A stretch of DNA of 64,000 nt from Acetobacter sp. (GCF_022483985.1 NZ_JAKVME010000003.1:209001-273000), one strand, 5' to 3'. Positions 11,204-20,810 are shown, counted from the first letter of the stretch. Notes: generated by a model not told the origin, from the sequence alone. Program-made: numbers and translations.

Positions 11204-14200
11204 ATGAGTGGAGCTATCTCAGGCGCAAATATTCCTTCCGTTATCTATGATGGGGGCACCTATGAAGTTGCTGCAGGAGCATCCGTCTCAGGTATCACTA
11301 TTCTCAGTGGCACTCTCAATGTCGCGGGAAGCGCTTCTGGAACGCAACTGAACGGCTCCAGCGGCGGAGCTCATACGGCGACCAGCGAGCATGTCCTTTC
11401 CGGCGGGGTGGAATATCAGGCGACAGCCAGCGGCGGCTTTATCAGTGTCGCAAGTGGCGGAAGGCTTGTTTCGGCAAATCTGGAACAGTCTGATCTTGTC
11501 GTCGATGGTGGATCAGTAAATTCTCTGAGTGCCACTTCTGGTTCACAGGTTTCCGCAACCAATGGGGCCACGATCAATTCGGCAACCATGTCCCAATATG
11601 GCTGGCTTAATATTGATGATAGCAGCACCCTGGAAAATTCCGTTGTAGGTGGCGGTGCCTATCTTTCTATTGAAAAAGGTGCAAAATTTGAAAATGTTAG
11701 CCTGCTGGAGGCAGGTAACCTGTGGGTGAGTGCCGGATCGAGCGCGGGTGTCATTTCGGGGGCAGATCTTGAGGGAATAACATTCCAGTCCGGATCGACT
11801 ATTGATGTCAGGCAAGGCACGCTATCGGATTTTCATCTTCCTGCCGGTGTTTTCCTTACGATCGGTGATTCAAATTCCGCGAACAATCTTGTTGTTGCCG
11901 GGACGGAAATCGTAAGCTCGATGGCTCACGACCAGAACAGCATCATTCAAAGTGGTGGCAAGCAGGTGCTTCTTGTATCTGCTGTGACATCAGGTGTGGT
12001 CGTATTATCGGGTGGAACGCAGGTTGTTTCGTCGGGTGGAATTGCTTTTGAAACGCGTCTTGAAAGCGGCGGCACTATTTATGTTTCGTCCGGTGGTTCC
12101 ATCGTCAATTCTGACGACACCAAGCTTTCACAGGGTGTGGTCAATCTTGATGGAGGCAGCGTCGTCTTTACCGGTGACACAACGCTGAGCAGTGGTGTCA
12201 TTTCCGGTTGTGGCTCCATTGTACAGGAAGGAAGCGGCTCACTCCATATCGCGAACGATGATGGCCTGTCCGGTTTTTCGGGAACCATCTATATCACGGA
12301 CGGGGAGATTGTTGTTTCTGATATTACTGATCTGCACTCAGCTTCACTCGAATTCATGGATGGCCATACAGGCTCGCTTGTCATCAGTGGCTCGACCTCT
12401 CCCTCCGGTATAATCGGAGATATAGATCTCGGTGATACAATAGAACTGTCTTCCCTGACCTGGCAGGATGGCCTTACGACGCATCTTGAGGGTACCAATA
12501 CGCTCCAGATCACACAACCTGACGGCGCCGTTGTGGGATCTCTCAATCTTGGCGACGCCAATTATACATGGTCTTCCTTTGTTCTCAGCAAAGGGAGCGA
12601 CGGCGGTACGGTTATCGCTCTTGACGACAACAGTTCTCCTGGTGTCATCGCGAATACGATATTTTCCACCAATACTTCCAACGTGAATGTGAGTGGCACA
12701 GGGGCCGTCGTAAATGGCGCTACCGTCAGTAATGTGAGTATATCTTATGCTTCATTGTATGACCCTGCCACGACAGGCCATCTGATTCTGTATAATGGCA
12801 CAAAGTCATTCTATACAAAAATCGATCGTAATACAGAAGAAGTCATCAGAAAGGGTGCGTCTTCCTATAATTCCACAGTAACAGGTGGAAGCGAACAGGT
12901 TTACGGCAACAGTTATCAGTCCCAGTTTTCTACATGGACACAGTTCAATTTCCAATATGTTGAGGCAAAACAGTTCATTTATGCTGGAGGTGTTTCTGAT
13001 GGCGCGACTTTCAAACCATCCATTTGGGTCGCCGGAACCGCGGGTCCGCAGTCGACGGAAGCCAACCAGTACATTTATTCCGGTGGTCTGGCCAGAAACA
13101 CGACTCTGGATGGCGATTTCTATACTGTTGGTGGAGTTCTTGGATACACGAATGTCTTGACCCAGTCGATTGAAACCATTTACAGCGGCGGCACGGCAGT
13201 CAACACCACAATTACACAATACGGTGTTGTCAACGCGGCAAGCGGAGCAACCCTTACCAGTGCTGTTCTGGATGGTGGCGTGCTCAACATGGCGTCTGGC
13301 ACGATCATTTCCGATGGTCTGACTTTTAAAAATGGGACTATCTATATAACAGACATGAAATATGCAGCGGGAAGCGCCCTGCAGGTTTCTCTGGATGACA
13401 ACGACAATCTTCTTATAACCGACGGAGATCTTTCCAAGGAGATTCATCTTAACGGCGATTATTCCAAGGGCTTTGATATAACACATGATGCTCAGGGCAA
13501 TGTTTTTGTGACTTATGGCACGCCTGCACCCTGCTACTGCCGAGGCACTTTGATAGACATGCAGGATGGCAGGAAAGCCGTTGAGGATATTGTCATAGGT
13601 GACGTGGTGAAAACGGCCAACGGACAGTATCGTCCCGTGCGCTGGGTGGGATATCGTGCCTATGACGGCCTGTTCGCCAGAGGAAATCCTGATCTGATTC
13701 CAGTCATTTTTAGAAAAAATTCTCTGGGCAACGGCGTGCCGGTGCGTGATCTGACGGTTTCACCGCTTCATGCCATGTTTGTCGATGGATGGCTTATCCC
13801 TGCTCACTGCCTGGTGAACGACATGAGCATTGTTCATGGGGTTATCGACGAGAGGCTGGAATATTTCCATATCGAGCTTGAGACCCATGATATCCTGCTG
13901 GCAGAAGGTGCTCCCGCAGAAAGTTTTGTGGACGATCAGAGCCGCAACATGTTCCACAATGCTCATACATTCCACGAACTGTATCCTCATGTCTGTTCTG
14001 GTGAGGCACTCTATTGCGCACCGAGATTGGAAGAAGGAGTGATACTTGAACATATCAGGCAAAAACTAGCGGGATTGGATGGTGTTATGGAGACTGTCTC
14101 TGTCTGTCTGATAAAAGTGACCAGTAACGTCATTGCAGGCTATGTGACCGGTGGTTCGGTCAATCATGATGCGCTTGTCCTGAGTATTTCAGTCAATGGA

Positions 14201-14347
14201 GTTCATGTGGGCCATGTGACTGCGGATCAAAAGGATGCCGATGGTCGGAGACATTTTGTATTTGGGCTGACACGTTCGCAACCCCTTGCGGGGGATGAGG
14301 ATATTCAGGTCGCTCCTGTGTATGTCGGGCAGGAACAGGCTGCCTGA
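11204..14347 (+). CDS. Large AIDA-type repeat protein with C-terminal Hint domain
   Basis: 1047-aa protein. Residues 1 to about 770 are Gly/Ser/Thr-rich degenerate repeats of the AIDA/passenger kind (GGTYEVAAGASVSG, SGGTQVVSSGG, YSGGTAVNTTITQYG), expected to form a beta-solenoid. From about residue 775 comes a Hint domain: it opens with PCYCRGTLIDMQDG, continues with VEDIVIGDVVKT and RPVRWVGYR, and includes TVSPLHAMFVDGWLIPAHCL. Hint domains are intein/hedgehog-type self-processing folds. No N-terminal signal peptide and no C-terminal beta-barrel are visible, so the export route is unclear. Upstream sequence is strongly AT-rich with only a weak ribosome site. Probably a surface or secreted protein; the domain call is firm, the function is not. 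Confidence 0.85.
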   Translation: MSGAISGANIPSVIYDGGTYEVAAGASVSGITILSGTLNVAGSASGTQLNGSSGGAHTATSEHVLSGGVEYQATASGGFISVASGGRLVSANLEQSDLVVDGGSVNSLSATSGSQVSATNGATINSATMSQYGWLNIDDSSTLENSVVGGGAYLSIEKGAKFENVSLLEAGNLWVSAGSSAGVISGADLEGITFQSGSTIDVRQGTLSDFHLPAGVFLTIGDSNSANNLVVAGTEIVSSMAHDQNSIIQSGGKQVLLVSAVTSGVVVLSGGTQVVSSGGIAFETRLESGGTIYVSSGGSIVNSDDTKLSQGVVNLDGGSVVFTGDTTLSSGVISGCGSIVQEGSGSLHIANDDGLSGFSGTIYITDGEIVVSDITDLHSASLEFMDGHTGSLVISGSTSPSGIIGDIDLGDTIELSSLTWQDGLTTHLEGTNTLQITQPDGAVVGSLNLGDANYTWSSFVLSKGSDGGTVIALDDNSSPGVIANTIFSTNTSNVNVSGTGAVVNGATVSNVSISYASLYDPATTGHLILYNGTKSFYTKIDRNTEEVIRKGASSYNSTVTGGSEQVYGNSYQSQFSTWTQFNFQYVEAKQFIYAGGVSDGATFKPSIWVAGTAGPQSTEANQYIYSGGLARNTTLDGDFYTVGGVLGYTNVLTQSIETIYSGGTAVNTTITQYGVVNAASGATLTSAVLDGGVLNMASGTIISDGLTFKNGTIYITDMKYAAGSALQVSLDDNDNLLITDGDLSKEIHLNGDYSKGFDITHDAQGNVFVTYGTPAPCYCRGTLIDMQDGRKAVEDIVIGDVVKTANGQYRPVRWVGYRAYDGLFARGNPDLIPVIFRKNSLGNGVPVRDLTVSPLHAMFVDGWLIPAHCLVNDMSIVHGVIDERLEYFHIELETHDILLAEGAPAESFVDDQSRNMFHNAHTFHELYPHVCSGEALYCAPRLEEGVILEHIRQKLAGLDGVMETVSVCLIKVTSNVIAGYVTGGSVNHDALVLSISVNGVHVGHVTADQKDADGRRHFVFGLTRSQPLAGDEDIQVAPVYVGQEQAA

Positions 14348-14382
14348 GATGCAGGCATGGTTTGCGGTAATTTAGGTCGAAG

Positions 14383-14412
14383 CTTCAGGATACAAAAGGC
14401 GGTATCCTGAAG
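14383..14412 (+). terminator. Perfect hairpin after the AIDA/Hint gene
   Basis: An 11-bp perfect stem, CTTCAGGATAC paired with GTATCCTGAAG around an 8-base loop, 35 bases after the stop of the AIDA/Hint gene. No T-run follows, so it is either a factor-assisted terminator or an RNA-stabilising hairpin. Confidence 0.5.
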
Positions 14413-14546
14413 TCATTATGCCTGCAATCAAAAGAAGTATCTCCACAGAAGCTGTGAAGTGATTGAGAGGCCTGTAAATTCTCCTGATTGTCTGGCACCC
14501 TGATGCGAAGAGAGTTCTTGTCGATCCGGAGAAGGAAACGCGATTC

Positions 14547-15248
14547 ATGGCAGAGGCAGGCATCAAACTGGACGAAAGCTGGCGTGTCGCGCTGCAGAAA
14601 GAGTTCGATTCCCCTTATATGAAGGATCTCAAGGCGTTTCTTCAGGAAGAGAAGAAAGCCGGAAAGATGATCTTTCCGCGTGGTCCGGAATGGTTCCGTG
14701 CGCTTAATCTGACGCCACTTGGGTCCGTCCGTGTCGTTATTCTCGGACAGGATCCTTACCACGGCGCGGGGCAGGCGCACGGTTTATGCTTCAGCGTGCG
14801 AAAGAATGTGCGGATTCCGCCGTCCCTGAACAATATCTACAAGGAAATGCTGAGTGATCTGGGAATTCCTCCCGCCCGTCACGGCAATCTGACATCATGG
14901 GCCAGACAGGGCGTGCTGCTTCTCAACAGTGTTCTGACTGTGGAGCAGGGGCGTGCGGCGTCTCATCAGCGCCACGGCTGGGAGCGGTTTACCGATGCGG
15001 TCATTGCCTGCGTCAACGAGCAGAAAACACCGGTCGTTTTCATATTATGGGGAAGTTATGCCCAGAAAAAAGCGGCTTTTGTCGACAGTTCTCGGCATCT
15101 GGTTCTGAAAGCGTCCCATCCATCACCGCTTTCGGCCCATACAGGATTTTTCGGGAATCGTTATTTTTCAAAAGCCAACGCGTTTCTGGAAGAGCACGGG
15201 CTGAAGCCGATTGACTGGCGTTTGCCTGATGAAGCCGAAGAAGACTGA
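14547..15248 (+). CDS. ung: Uracil-DNA glycosylase
   Basis: Family-1 uracil-DNA glycosylase that removes uracil from DNA at the start of base excision repair. The water-activating motif [18 protein letters not shown] is at about residues 70-88, and the DNA-intercalation motif [11 protein letters not shown] is near residue 190. [12 protein letters not shown] is also conserved in the family. Length of 233 aa is standard. A GGAGAAGGA sequence lies before the ATG at 14547. It is convergent with rimI, with only five bases between the stops. Confidence 0.97.
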   Translation: MAEAGIKLDESWRVALQKEFDSPYMKDLKAFLQEEKKAGKMIFPRGPEWFRALNLTPLGSVRVVILGQDPYHGAGQAHGLCFSVRKNVRIPPSLNNIYKEMLSDLGIPPARHGNLTSWARQGVLLLNSVLTVEQGRAASHQRHGWERFTDAVIACVNEQKTPVVFILWGSYAQKKAAFVDSSRHLVLKASHPSPLSAHTGFFGNRYFSKANAFLEEHGLKPIDWRLPDEAEED

Positions 15249-15253
15249 GTGGC

Positions 15254-15721
15254 TTATGGTGATCTGGCAATGTCGCGCACCATAACAATGGCGTCCGAGC
15301 CATCTTCATAATAGCGTTTGCGGATTCCGGCTGCGCGAAAGCCTGCTGTAGTATAGAGCGCTTCTGCTGATATGTTCTTTGTGGAAACCTCAAGAAACAG
15401 CTTTGTAATCTGCTTTTTTTCCAACCCCTGCTCGACTGTCTCAAGCAGTTTTCTGGCGACGCCACGTCGTCTCCGTTCCGGAGCGACAGCCAGAGTCAGG
15501 ATTTCGGCTTCATCCAGAACAATTCTGATAAGAACAAAACCAATCGGCTCGCCCTGCTCTGACGCGACAAACGCCTGAGTGCCCGGCGTGGTAAACAGTT
15601 CTGCAAATGCGCTTTCCGGCCAGCAGGCGCCTCCTTCAAACGCGCTTGCATGCAGGTCTGCCAGAACAGCAGAAAAATGCATGCCCCTTTCGGAAATGAC
15701 AGGATCAGACACAGAAGTCAC
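15254..15721 (-). CDS. rimI: Ribosomal-protein-alanine acetyltransferase RimI-like
   Basis: GNAT-fold N-acetyltransferase; RimI acetylates the N-terminal alanine of ribosomal protein S18. The acetyl-CoA loop is VAPERRRRGVARKLLE and the following region FLEVSTKNISAEALYTTAGF is the usual RimI signature. The GTG at 15721 overlaps the tsaB stop as GTGA, suggesting translational coupling; an ATG at 15682 (MHFSAVLA) is an alternative start nearer the usual family N-terminus. The tsaB-rimI pairing is common in bacteria and supports the call. Confidence 0.88.
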   Translation of the reverse strand: MTSVSDPVISERGMHFSAVLADLHASAFEGGACWPESAFAELFTTPGTQAFVASEQGEPIGFVLIRIVLDEAEILTLAVAPERRRRGVARKLLETVEQGLEKKQITKLFLEVSTKNISAEALYTTAGFRAAGIRKRYYEDGSDAIVMVRDIARSP

Positions 15722-16437
15722 TCTGGTCTCGCCCGCAAACCCGCAGCAGGTAACTTGGCTTCCGGTGGATCGACATACAGGGGAAGAGCCGGGCGGGGCG
15801 CGGTCTGTCCTTCCAGCCGTTTCAGGCCGGATTTTGCGATCTCCTGCATGGACGCTTCTTCCCTGACCGGAAAAATCTTGAGGGAAAGAGGAGCTTTAAG
15901 AAGAACGTCATCCACGACATCCCCCGCGATCAGCCAGCACCCTGATGGAATTTCCCAGTCATCCTGTCTGACGGCAACGACAGAGCCCGGCGTCAGACTG
16001 TCCGGAGCCGCGCTTTCAACAAACCAGCGACCGCTTCTTGCCGCCGTCACACAGAGCCAGCCGTCAAGACCGTGTTCCGTGGCGTAAGCGGAAAGCGCTT
16101 CAGCAAGAGCCTCGCCCCGCGTGACGCCGACAACGGGGCAATCGTACCCAAATGCCAGCCCAGCCGCCAGCGAACAGGATGTCCTCAGACCAGTGAAGGA
16201 GCCGGGACCGGTCACGACGACGACAAGGTCGGGCCGTTCCCATCCTGCTTCTTTCAGAACGTCCTCAAGAAGGCTGGCCATGTTGCCGATGCCATCATGT
16301 CCGGTTTCGTTCCGCGAAGAAGCAACCCGAAACCCGCTTTCGTCATGGAGCACGCAGGCCACACGCGCCTGCACGGTCGCAGGGGCTGCATCAAGCACGG
16401 CAATGCGATGGCTGGCTGTAGGATGGCTGGCCGTCAC
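15718..16437 (-). CDS. tsaB: tRNA threonylcarbamoyladenosine synthesis protein TsaB
   Basis: Partner subunit of TsaD/TsaE in making t6A at position 37 of ANN-decoding tRNAs. The N-terminal RIAVLDAAP corresponds to the usual ILALDTA strand of the actin-like ATPase fold, and VVVTGPGSFTGLRTSCSLAAGLAF is the diagnostic YeaZ/TsaB motif. The start chosen is a GTG at 16437 that overlaps the upstream nitroreductase stop (GTGA); a GTG at 16449 is also possible. The GTGA junctions on both sides suggest a coupled operon of nitroreductase, tsaB and rimI. Confidence 0.92.
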   Translation of the reverse strand: MTASHPTASHRIAVLDAAPATVQARVACVLHDESGFRVASSRNETGHDGIGNMASLLEDVLKEAGWERPDLVVVVTGPGSFTGLRTSCSLAAGLAFGYDCPVVGVTRGEALAEALSAYATEHGLDGWLCVTAARSGRWFVESAAPDSLTPGSVVAVRQDDWEIPSGCWLIAGDVVDDVLLKAPLSLKIFPVREEASMQEIAKSGLKRLEGQTAPRPALPLYVDPPEAKLPAAGLRARPE

Positions 16438-17015
16438 AGGATACGGCACGCTTCATCGAAGGGTAGGCGCGGCGCACGCGGCGTTTCGACCGGCTCGCCA
16501 TAACCGAGGCAGACGAGGAAATTTGCCCGCCAGCCTTCTCCGGCCAGAAACGTGTCTTCGACGATGGACGCATCGAAACCGGACATGGGAAGAGCATCCA
16601 GACCCAGAGCACGGGCTGCCATGATCAGGTAAGCGCCTTCCAGTGAACTGTTACGGAACGCCGTTTCTTCCGAAAGGCCCACGTCGGACGCAAACCATGT
16701 GCGCAGGTCCGGATCACTGCCCAGACGGGAGAAATACTCGAAGAACAGGGGATCGTATCCCACAATCGCCACGACAGGCGCTGTCATGGCCTTCTCGATA
16801 TTGCCTTGCGAGAGCGCCTGCTTCAGCCGTTGCCTGGCATCGTCTGTGGTGAGAAACACAAATCGTGCGGGAGAGCTGTTTCCTGATGTCGGTCCGGTCT
16901 TCACAAGGTCATACAGTGCCCGAAGCGTATCCTCCGGGATGGGCCGGTCGGTCCATTTCTCCGGCGTCCGTGCCGTACGAAACAGATGGTCCAGAGCACT
17001 CTCATCAAGCGACAT
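16434..17015 (-). CDS. RutE/HadB-like nitroreductase (malonic semialdehyde reductase family)
   Basis: FMN-dependent nitroreductase-fold oxidoreductase of about 193 aa. The N-terminus MSLDESALDHLFRTARTP, the segment TGPTSGNSSPARFVFL and the C-terminal FLVCLGYGEPVE closely follow the RutE/HadB type, which reduces malonic semialdehyde to 3-hydroxypropionate in uracil catabolism. No other rut genes are present, so the substrate here is uncertain. The ATG at 17015 has AGGAAAG upstream; an upstream in-frame start at 17033 would add six residues. Confidence 0.85.
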   Translation of the reverse strand: MSLDESALDHLFRTARTPEKWTDRPIPEDTLRALYDLVKTGPTSGNSSPARFVFLTTDDARQRLKQALSQGNIEKAMTAPVVAIVGYDPLFFEYFSRLGSDPDLRTWFASDVGLSEETAFRNSSLEGAYLIMAARALGLDALPMSGFDASIVEDTFLAGEGWRANFLVCLGYGEPVETPRAPRLPFDEACRIL

Positions 17016-17243
17016 AACGGCTTTCCTCACCACTTTCTGCCTGTGTGAATACCGTTGTGTGGAGTGTGTTTCCAGTGACGAGTTTCTTTCGGCGGATTTT
17101 TACGGGAAAAATTCAACCACAGTCCTCAGAAAATCCCATATCACAGCAGAAGTTTTTCGGTATAATTTTTTTAAAAAGGACAGAATTTACCAAGGATTTT
17201 TTGAAAATATCTGTCAAAAGCTTTCTCATGATTTTCCGGGAGA

Positions 17244-17954
17244 TCAGGAAGCGTAAAGCATCTCGATCCCTTCATCCGTCAGCACGGTCGGTGCCGGACC
17301 ACACTCCATCAGCCTGCCGTCTCGCATCAGCAGCGCCTCATCAAAAATCTCCCGGGCTTTCAGGGGATCATGCGTGGTGCACAGGATCGTATAACCACAG
17401 TCAGTCAATTCACGAAGCCGGGTCCAGAGCCGTTTCTGCTGGCCGAAATCCAGCGCCGATGCCGGTTCATCGAGAAGCAGCGTCCGGCCTCCCTGCGCCA
17501 GCGCCCGGGCAATCAGCACAGCCTGCTGTTCTCCCCCAGAAAGCTGAGTGTAGGTCCGGTCGGCGAGGTGAGTGATGTTCATGAGGTTCAGAGCCTCTGA
17601 AACAGCCTCCTGATCGTCCCTGCCGGGGAAGAGGCCCAGACGTGCGTGAGACAGTCGTCCCATGGCGACCATATCTTCCACCGTATAGGCAAAGGCGACG
17701 GAATGGGTCTGCGGCACGTAGGCGATGCGACGGGCCGTTTCACGAGGAGACAGGATGGACAGGTCTTCGCCGTCCAGAAGCACTTTCCCCGCCACTTTCT
17801 CAAGACGGAGGATGGCGCGAAGCAATGTTGTCTTCCCTGCCCCGTTGGGACCAAGCAGGCAGGCCAGAACACCGTCTCCGATCGTGAAAGACACAGCATC
17901 CAGCACCAGACGATGATCCCGTCTGCATGTGAGATGTTGAGCCTCAAGGGTCAT
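17244..17954 (-). CDS. FecE/FhuC-type ABC transporter ATP-binding protein
   Basis: ATPase subunit of a type-II ABC importer. Walker A is GPNGAGKTTLLRA near residue 37, the signature motif is LSGGEQQAVLIARALAQG and Walker B is RTLLLDEPASALD. AYVPQTHSVAFAYTVEDMV is typical of iron-siderophore and B12 ATPases. Its ATG overlaps the permease stop (ATGA), so expression is coupled. It is the last gene of a substrate-binding protein, permease, ATPase operon. Substrate is not certain. Confidence 0.93.
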   Translation of the reverse strand: MTLEAQHLTCRRDHRLVLDAVSFTIGDGVLACLLGPNGAGKTTLLRAILRLEKVAGKVLLDGEDLSILSPRETARRIAYVPQTHSVAFAYTVEDMVAMGRLSHARLGLFPGRDDQEAVSEALNLMNITHLADRTYTQLSGGEQQAVLIARALAQGGRTLLLDEPASALDFGQQKRLWTRLRELTDCGYTILCTTHDPLKAREIFDEALLMRDGRLMECGPAPTVLTDEGIEMLYAS

Positions 17955-18967
17955 CGCCAGTTGCCCCGCAGACTGGTTTTCACACGCGGGAGCAGCAGCA
18001 GAAACAGGATCACACCGGACAACTCGGTCATGATACCCACTGGAATTTCCGCCGCTGAAAGATTGCGGGCGAGATCATCGGAAAAAGTCAGGAAAATCGC
18101 GCCGCTCAGGGCGCTCATGGGCAGAACGAGACGATTGCCGGGACCGACCAGAAGCCGGGCGATATGGGGAATGACAAGCCCGACCCAGCCGATAATGCCG
18201 GTCATGGAAACAGTCAGGGCGCAGAGCAGGGTCGCCAGCGCCACGACCAGATTGCGCACGAGGCGCACGGACACGCCAAGGCTGCGCGCCTCGTCATCGC
18301 CCATGCTGAGCGCATCCAGCAATCGTCCCATGACGCACAGGGCGGCCATCGCGCAGATCATGGGTATTGTGACGAGAGACAGGGTTTCCGGCGTAACGCG
18401 CGAGAGTGTGCCGAGAAGCCAGAACACGATATCGGGAAGCTGGCTGTCAGGATCGGCGAGATATTTGAGGATGGACAGCAGAGACGTGAAAAGGGCGTTA
18501 CTGACGAGACCACCGAAGATCAGCATCAGGACCGAACTGTCGCCTGTCAGACGGGCGATGCCGGTTCCCATGAGCACTGCCAGAGTTGAGCCGGCAAAGG
18601 CCGAGACGCCGATCATCCACTGCGGAACATGCAGGATGATGCCCAGCGCCGCCCCAAAGCCCGCGCCGCTGAGCGCGCCCAGAATACCCGGAGAGACAAG
18701 AGGATTACGGAAAACGGCCTGATAGGACGCGCCTGAAACGGAAAGTGCGGCGCCCGTCAGAAGCGCCGCCCCCAGTCGTGGCAGGCGGATATGCGCCAGA
18801 ATGGAACAGGAAATGCTCTGGCAGGAAGCCTGTGCGTTCCTGAAGAATGACAGGAAGAAATCAGAAAAATCATGCAGCGGTATGGGATAGCGGCCAACAC
18901 AGAGCGAACCTGTCGCAACGATCAGGAGAAGGAGGAATGTCGTTGCGAGGGTAACGGCTCCCTTCAT
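17951..18967 (-). CDS. FecCD/BtuC-family ABC transporter permease
   Basis: Polytopic inner-membrane permease of 338 aa with the roughly ten helices expected of FecCD/BtuC. Family motifs are LPRLGAALLTGAALSVSGAS near the N-terminal third, RNPLVSPGILGALSGAGFGA, and GWVGLVIPHIARLLVGPGNR near residue 270. It overlaps by four bases both the binding-protein gene before it and the ATPase gene after it, so the three genes form one coupled operon. Confidence 0.94.
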   Translation of the reverse strand: MKGAVTLATTFLLLLIVATGSLCVGRYPIPLHDFSDFFLSFFRNAQASCQSISCSILAHIRLPRLGAALLTGAALSVSGASYQAVFRNPLVSPGILGALSGAGFGAALGIILHVPQWMIGVSAFAGSTLAVLMGTGIARLTGDSSVLMLIFGGLVSNALFTSLLSILKYLADPDSQLPDIVFWLLGTLSRVTPETLSLVTIPMICAMAALCVMGRLLDALSMGDDEARSLGVSVRLVRNLVVALATLLCALTVSMTGIIGWVGLVIPHIARLLVGPGNRLVLPMSALSGAIFLTFSDDLARNLSAAEIPVGIMTELSGVILFLLLLPRVKTSLRGNWR

Positions 18968-20004
18968 GCCGGCGGCTGGGCCGCGAGGATGCGCCGGGCT
19001 TCATCCTGCGCCAGATCGTAGGAGAAGAAGCGGCGATAGAAAGCCCGCGTGATCTCCATCATGTCCGTGTCATGAAAAAATTCCGGGTGAATAATGGTTG
19101 CCGCCCACTGAATCTGAAGGGCGAATTCAGTGCCGTAACGATCCCACGGAAAGACCCCGACGGGGTTGCGATAGACCTTTCCCGCTTTCACGGCCTTGAG
19201 TTCATTCCAGACTGGTCCATCAGTTTTTGGTTCGGCATCTCCGCTCATCCCGCCCAGAATAATGATGTCGGGATTCCAGGCGGCAATCTGTTCCAGAGAT
19301 ACCGGGCGTTTGGCTCCCTTGATCTCTTCCGCAGCGTTCCGCCCTCCGGCGAGACGGATCCATTCGTCAATCATCGTGCCTGCGCCATCAACCTTCATGG
19401 GAGAGAGTGACAGGATGTGCAGCACACGCGGGCGTGACGCCTCGGGAATAGCCGCCAGCCGGGATGTCAGGGCTTTCTCCGTCTCATTGAGGTAAGCCCG
19501 GTAGTCACGCGCCACCGTCTGAGCGTGGGGTGTGTCAAGAACGGTGGCGGTCAGATCAAGACAGCGCAGCAATCCGGCAGTGTCATGAAATTCCACGCCG
19601 ACCGTGGGAATGCCGGTTTTCCGGTAGGTTTCCACTCCCGAGAGAGAAGGAGTGGCAAAAACCAGATCAACGTGACCTGCCAACAGGGTTTCGGCAGTCG
19701 GTGTGGTTGATGGCAACTGCGTGGCGTTACGCAGTGCTGGCGCCAGATGATACATCCAGGGAGACATGCTCTCCCGCTCAACCGTCATGGCGATAGTCGG
19801 CGCGCCGCCGAGCATGACAAGTATTTCGTTATGCGCATACCAAAGGTCCGCAATATGAGCGGGCCGGGCCGGTAATTCACCGACCACGCCAGTCATGTCC
19901 TGCAATATCCTTGCTTCCGCGGAGGCAGGATACGGGAGCATCCAGATGGCTGCGGCAAGGGTGCATCTCTTTATTTTCCTGAGAAAATATCCGGACATAC
20001 CCAT
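18964..20004 (-). CDS. ABC transporter periplasmic substrate-binding protein (FecB/BtuF/MolB class)
   Basis: Cluster-A-type binding protein with a signal peptide (KIKRCTLAAAIWMLPYPASA, cleavage after SAEA). The mature part has the expected two-lobed pattern: ARPAHIADLWYAHNEILVML in lobe one and IAAWNPDIIILGGMSG in lobe two. The segment GVFPWDRYGTEFALQIQW is seen in the HI1472/MolA-like branch as well as in iron-chelate binders, so iron-siderophore, molybdate/tungstate or cobalamin are all possible. The start is taken at an ATG at 20004, with a second ATG at 19998; an open frame continues upstream to 20100 but lacks a convincing signal. No cobalamin riboswitch was seen upstream. Confidence 0.85.
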   Translation of the reverse strand: MGMSGYFLRKIKRCTLAAAIWMLPYPASAEARILQDMTGVVGELPARPAHIADLWYAHNEILVMLGGAPTIAMTVERESMSPWMYHLAPALRNATQLPSTTPTAETLLAGHVDLVFATPSLSGVETYRKTGIPTVGVEFHDTAGLLRCLDLTATVLDTPHAQTVARDYRAYLNETEKALTSRLAAIPEASRPRVLHILSLSPMKVDGAGTMIDEWIRLAGGRNAAEEIKGAKRPVSLEQIAAWNPDIIILGGMSGDAEPKTDGPVWNELKAVKAGKVYRNPVGVFPWDRYGTEFALQIQWAATIIHPEFFHDTDMMEITRAFYRRFFSYDLAQDEARRILAAQPPA

Positions 20005-20258
20005 GCTTTCTTGTCTGCGGTGTTGCGGAACCCGTGCGGGGCTCGTTCCATCCGGATATAGACAGGAAGCGCACGAACGTCGAGGAGCGGTTTGATTCAA
20101 TATTTCGTTAATTTTTAGATGGTAGGCACATAAGGTTACAATTCAATAATTTTAATGCAATTTACCGGGAACCCTTTTGTTTCTCTTTCGTTGGATTTTC
20201 AGACGAGCCGAAGGGGCTCGGATTGTAATACCAGCTTCTGAAACGGATCTGTGGCGGC

Positions 20259-20768
20259 ATGCGTCTGACCCTGCATACGGACTATGCGCTGAGAGCGCTC
20301 ATCTTTCTTACCTGGACGACGGATCGTCTCGCGTCTATTCGGGAAATTGCAACAACATACGGCATTTCTGAGAATCATCTGGTCAAGATTGTGCACAAAC
20401 TTGGTCAGCAGGGTTTTATCGAAACGGTCCGTGGTCGAAACGGAGGTATCCGGCTGGCCCGTGACGCAAGCCAGATCTGTGTGGGCGACGTTGTGCGCGT
20501 CATAGAGGAAGGGCTGGAAGCGGCGGGCACCAAAAAAGAGCTTCTGTCAGAAGAGCCCGGTCGGCTTTTGCCGCAGAGCCGCTTCCGGGATGTCGTTAAT
20601 ACCGCCCTGAAGGCTTTCATGGCGGTTCTTGATGAAACCCGGCTCTCTGATCTGATTTTCGATGAGCAGAAGCAGATGCTTGGGATTGCCAGCAGTCCCC
20701 GGGCGCGGCTTTTAAAATCGAATGAGAACCGGGAAATCTGTGGAGTAGCGGTTCCGGCTGCGCCGTGA
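20259..20768 (+). CDS. Rrf2-family regulator, NsrR-like but without cluster cysteines
   Basis: Winged-helix repressor of the Rrf2 family, 169 aa. The N-terminus MRLTLHTDYALRALIFL, the recognition region TYGISENHLVKIVHKLGQQG and the wing VRGRNGGIRLARD are very close to NsrR, the nitric-oxide sensor. NsrR and IscR hold an Fe-S cluster through three cysteines at about residues 90-110. Here that stretch reads EEGLEAAGTKKELLSEEPGR then LLPQSRF and has no cysteine, although its length matches the family. It therefore probably cannot bind the usual cluster. Divergent from the FecBCD-type importer, which it may control. Confidence 0.85.
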   Translation: MRLTLHTDYALRALIFLTWTTDRLASIREIATTYGISENHLVKIVHKLGQQGFIETVRGRNGGIRLARDASQICVGDVVRVIEEGLEAAGTKKELLSEEPGRLLPQSRFRDVVNTALKAFMAVLDETRLSDLIFDEQKQMLGIASSPRARLLKSNENREICGVAVPAAP

Positions 20769-20810
20769 ACAGCCTCTTTCGCACCATGCCAGCGTGGTCA
20801 TGGAACCTGA

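Noticed and set aside
20005..20258. Possible cobalamin riboswitch or Fur box before the FecBCD-type importer
   Set aside because: No B12-box and no convincing Fur palindrome; only AT-rich sequence is visible.
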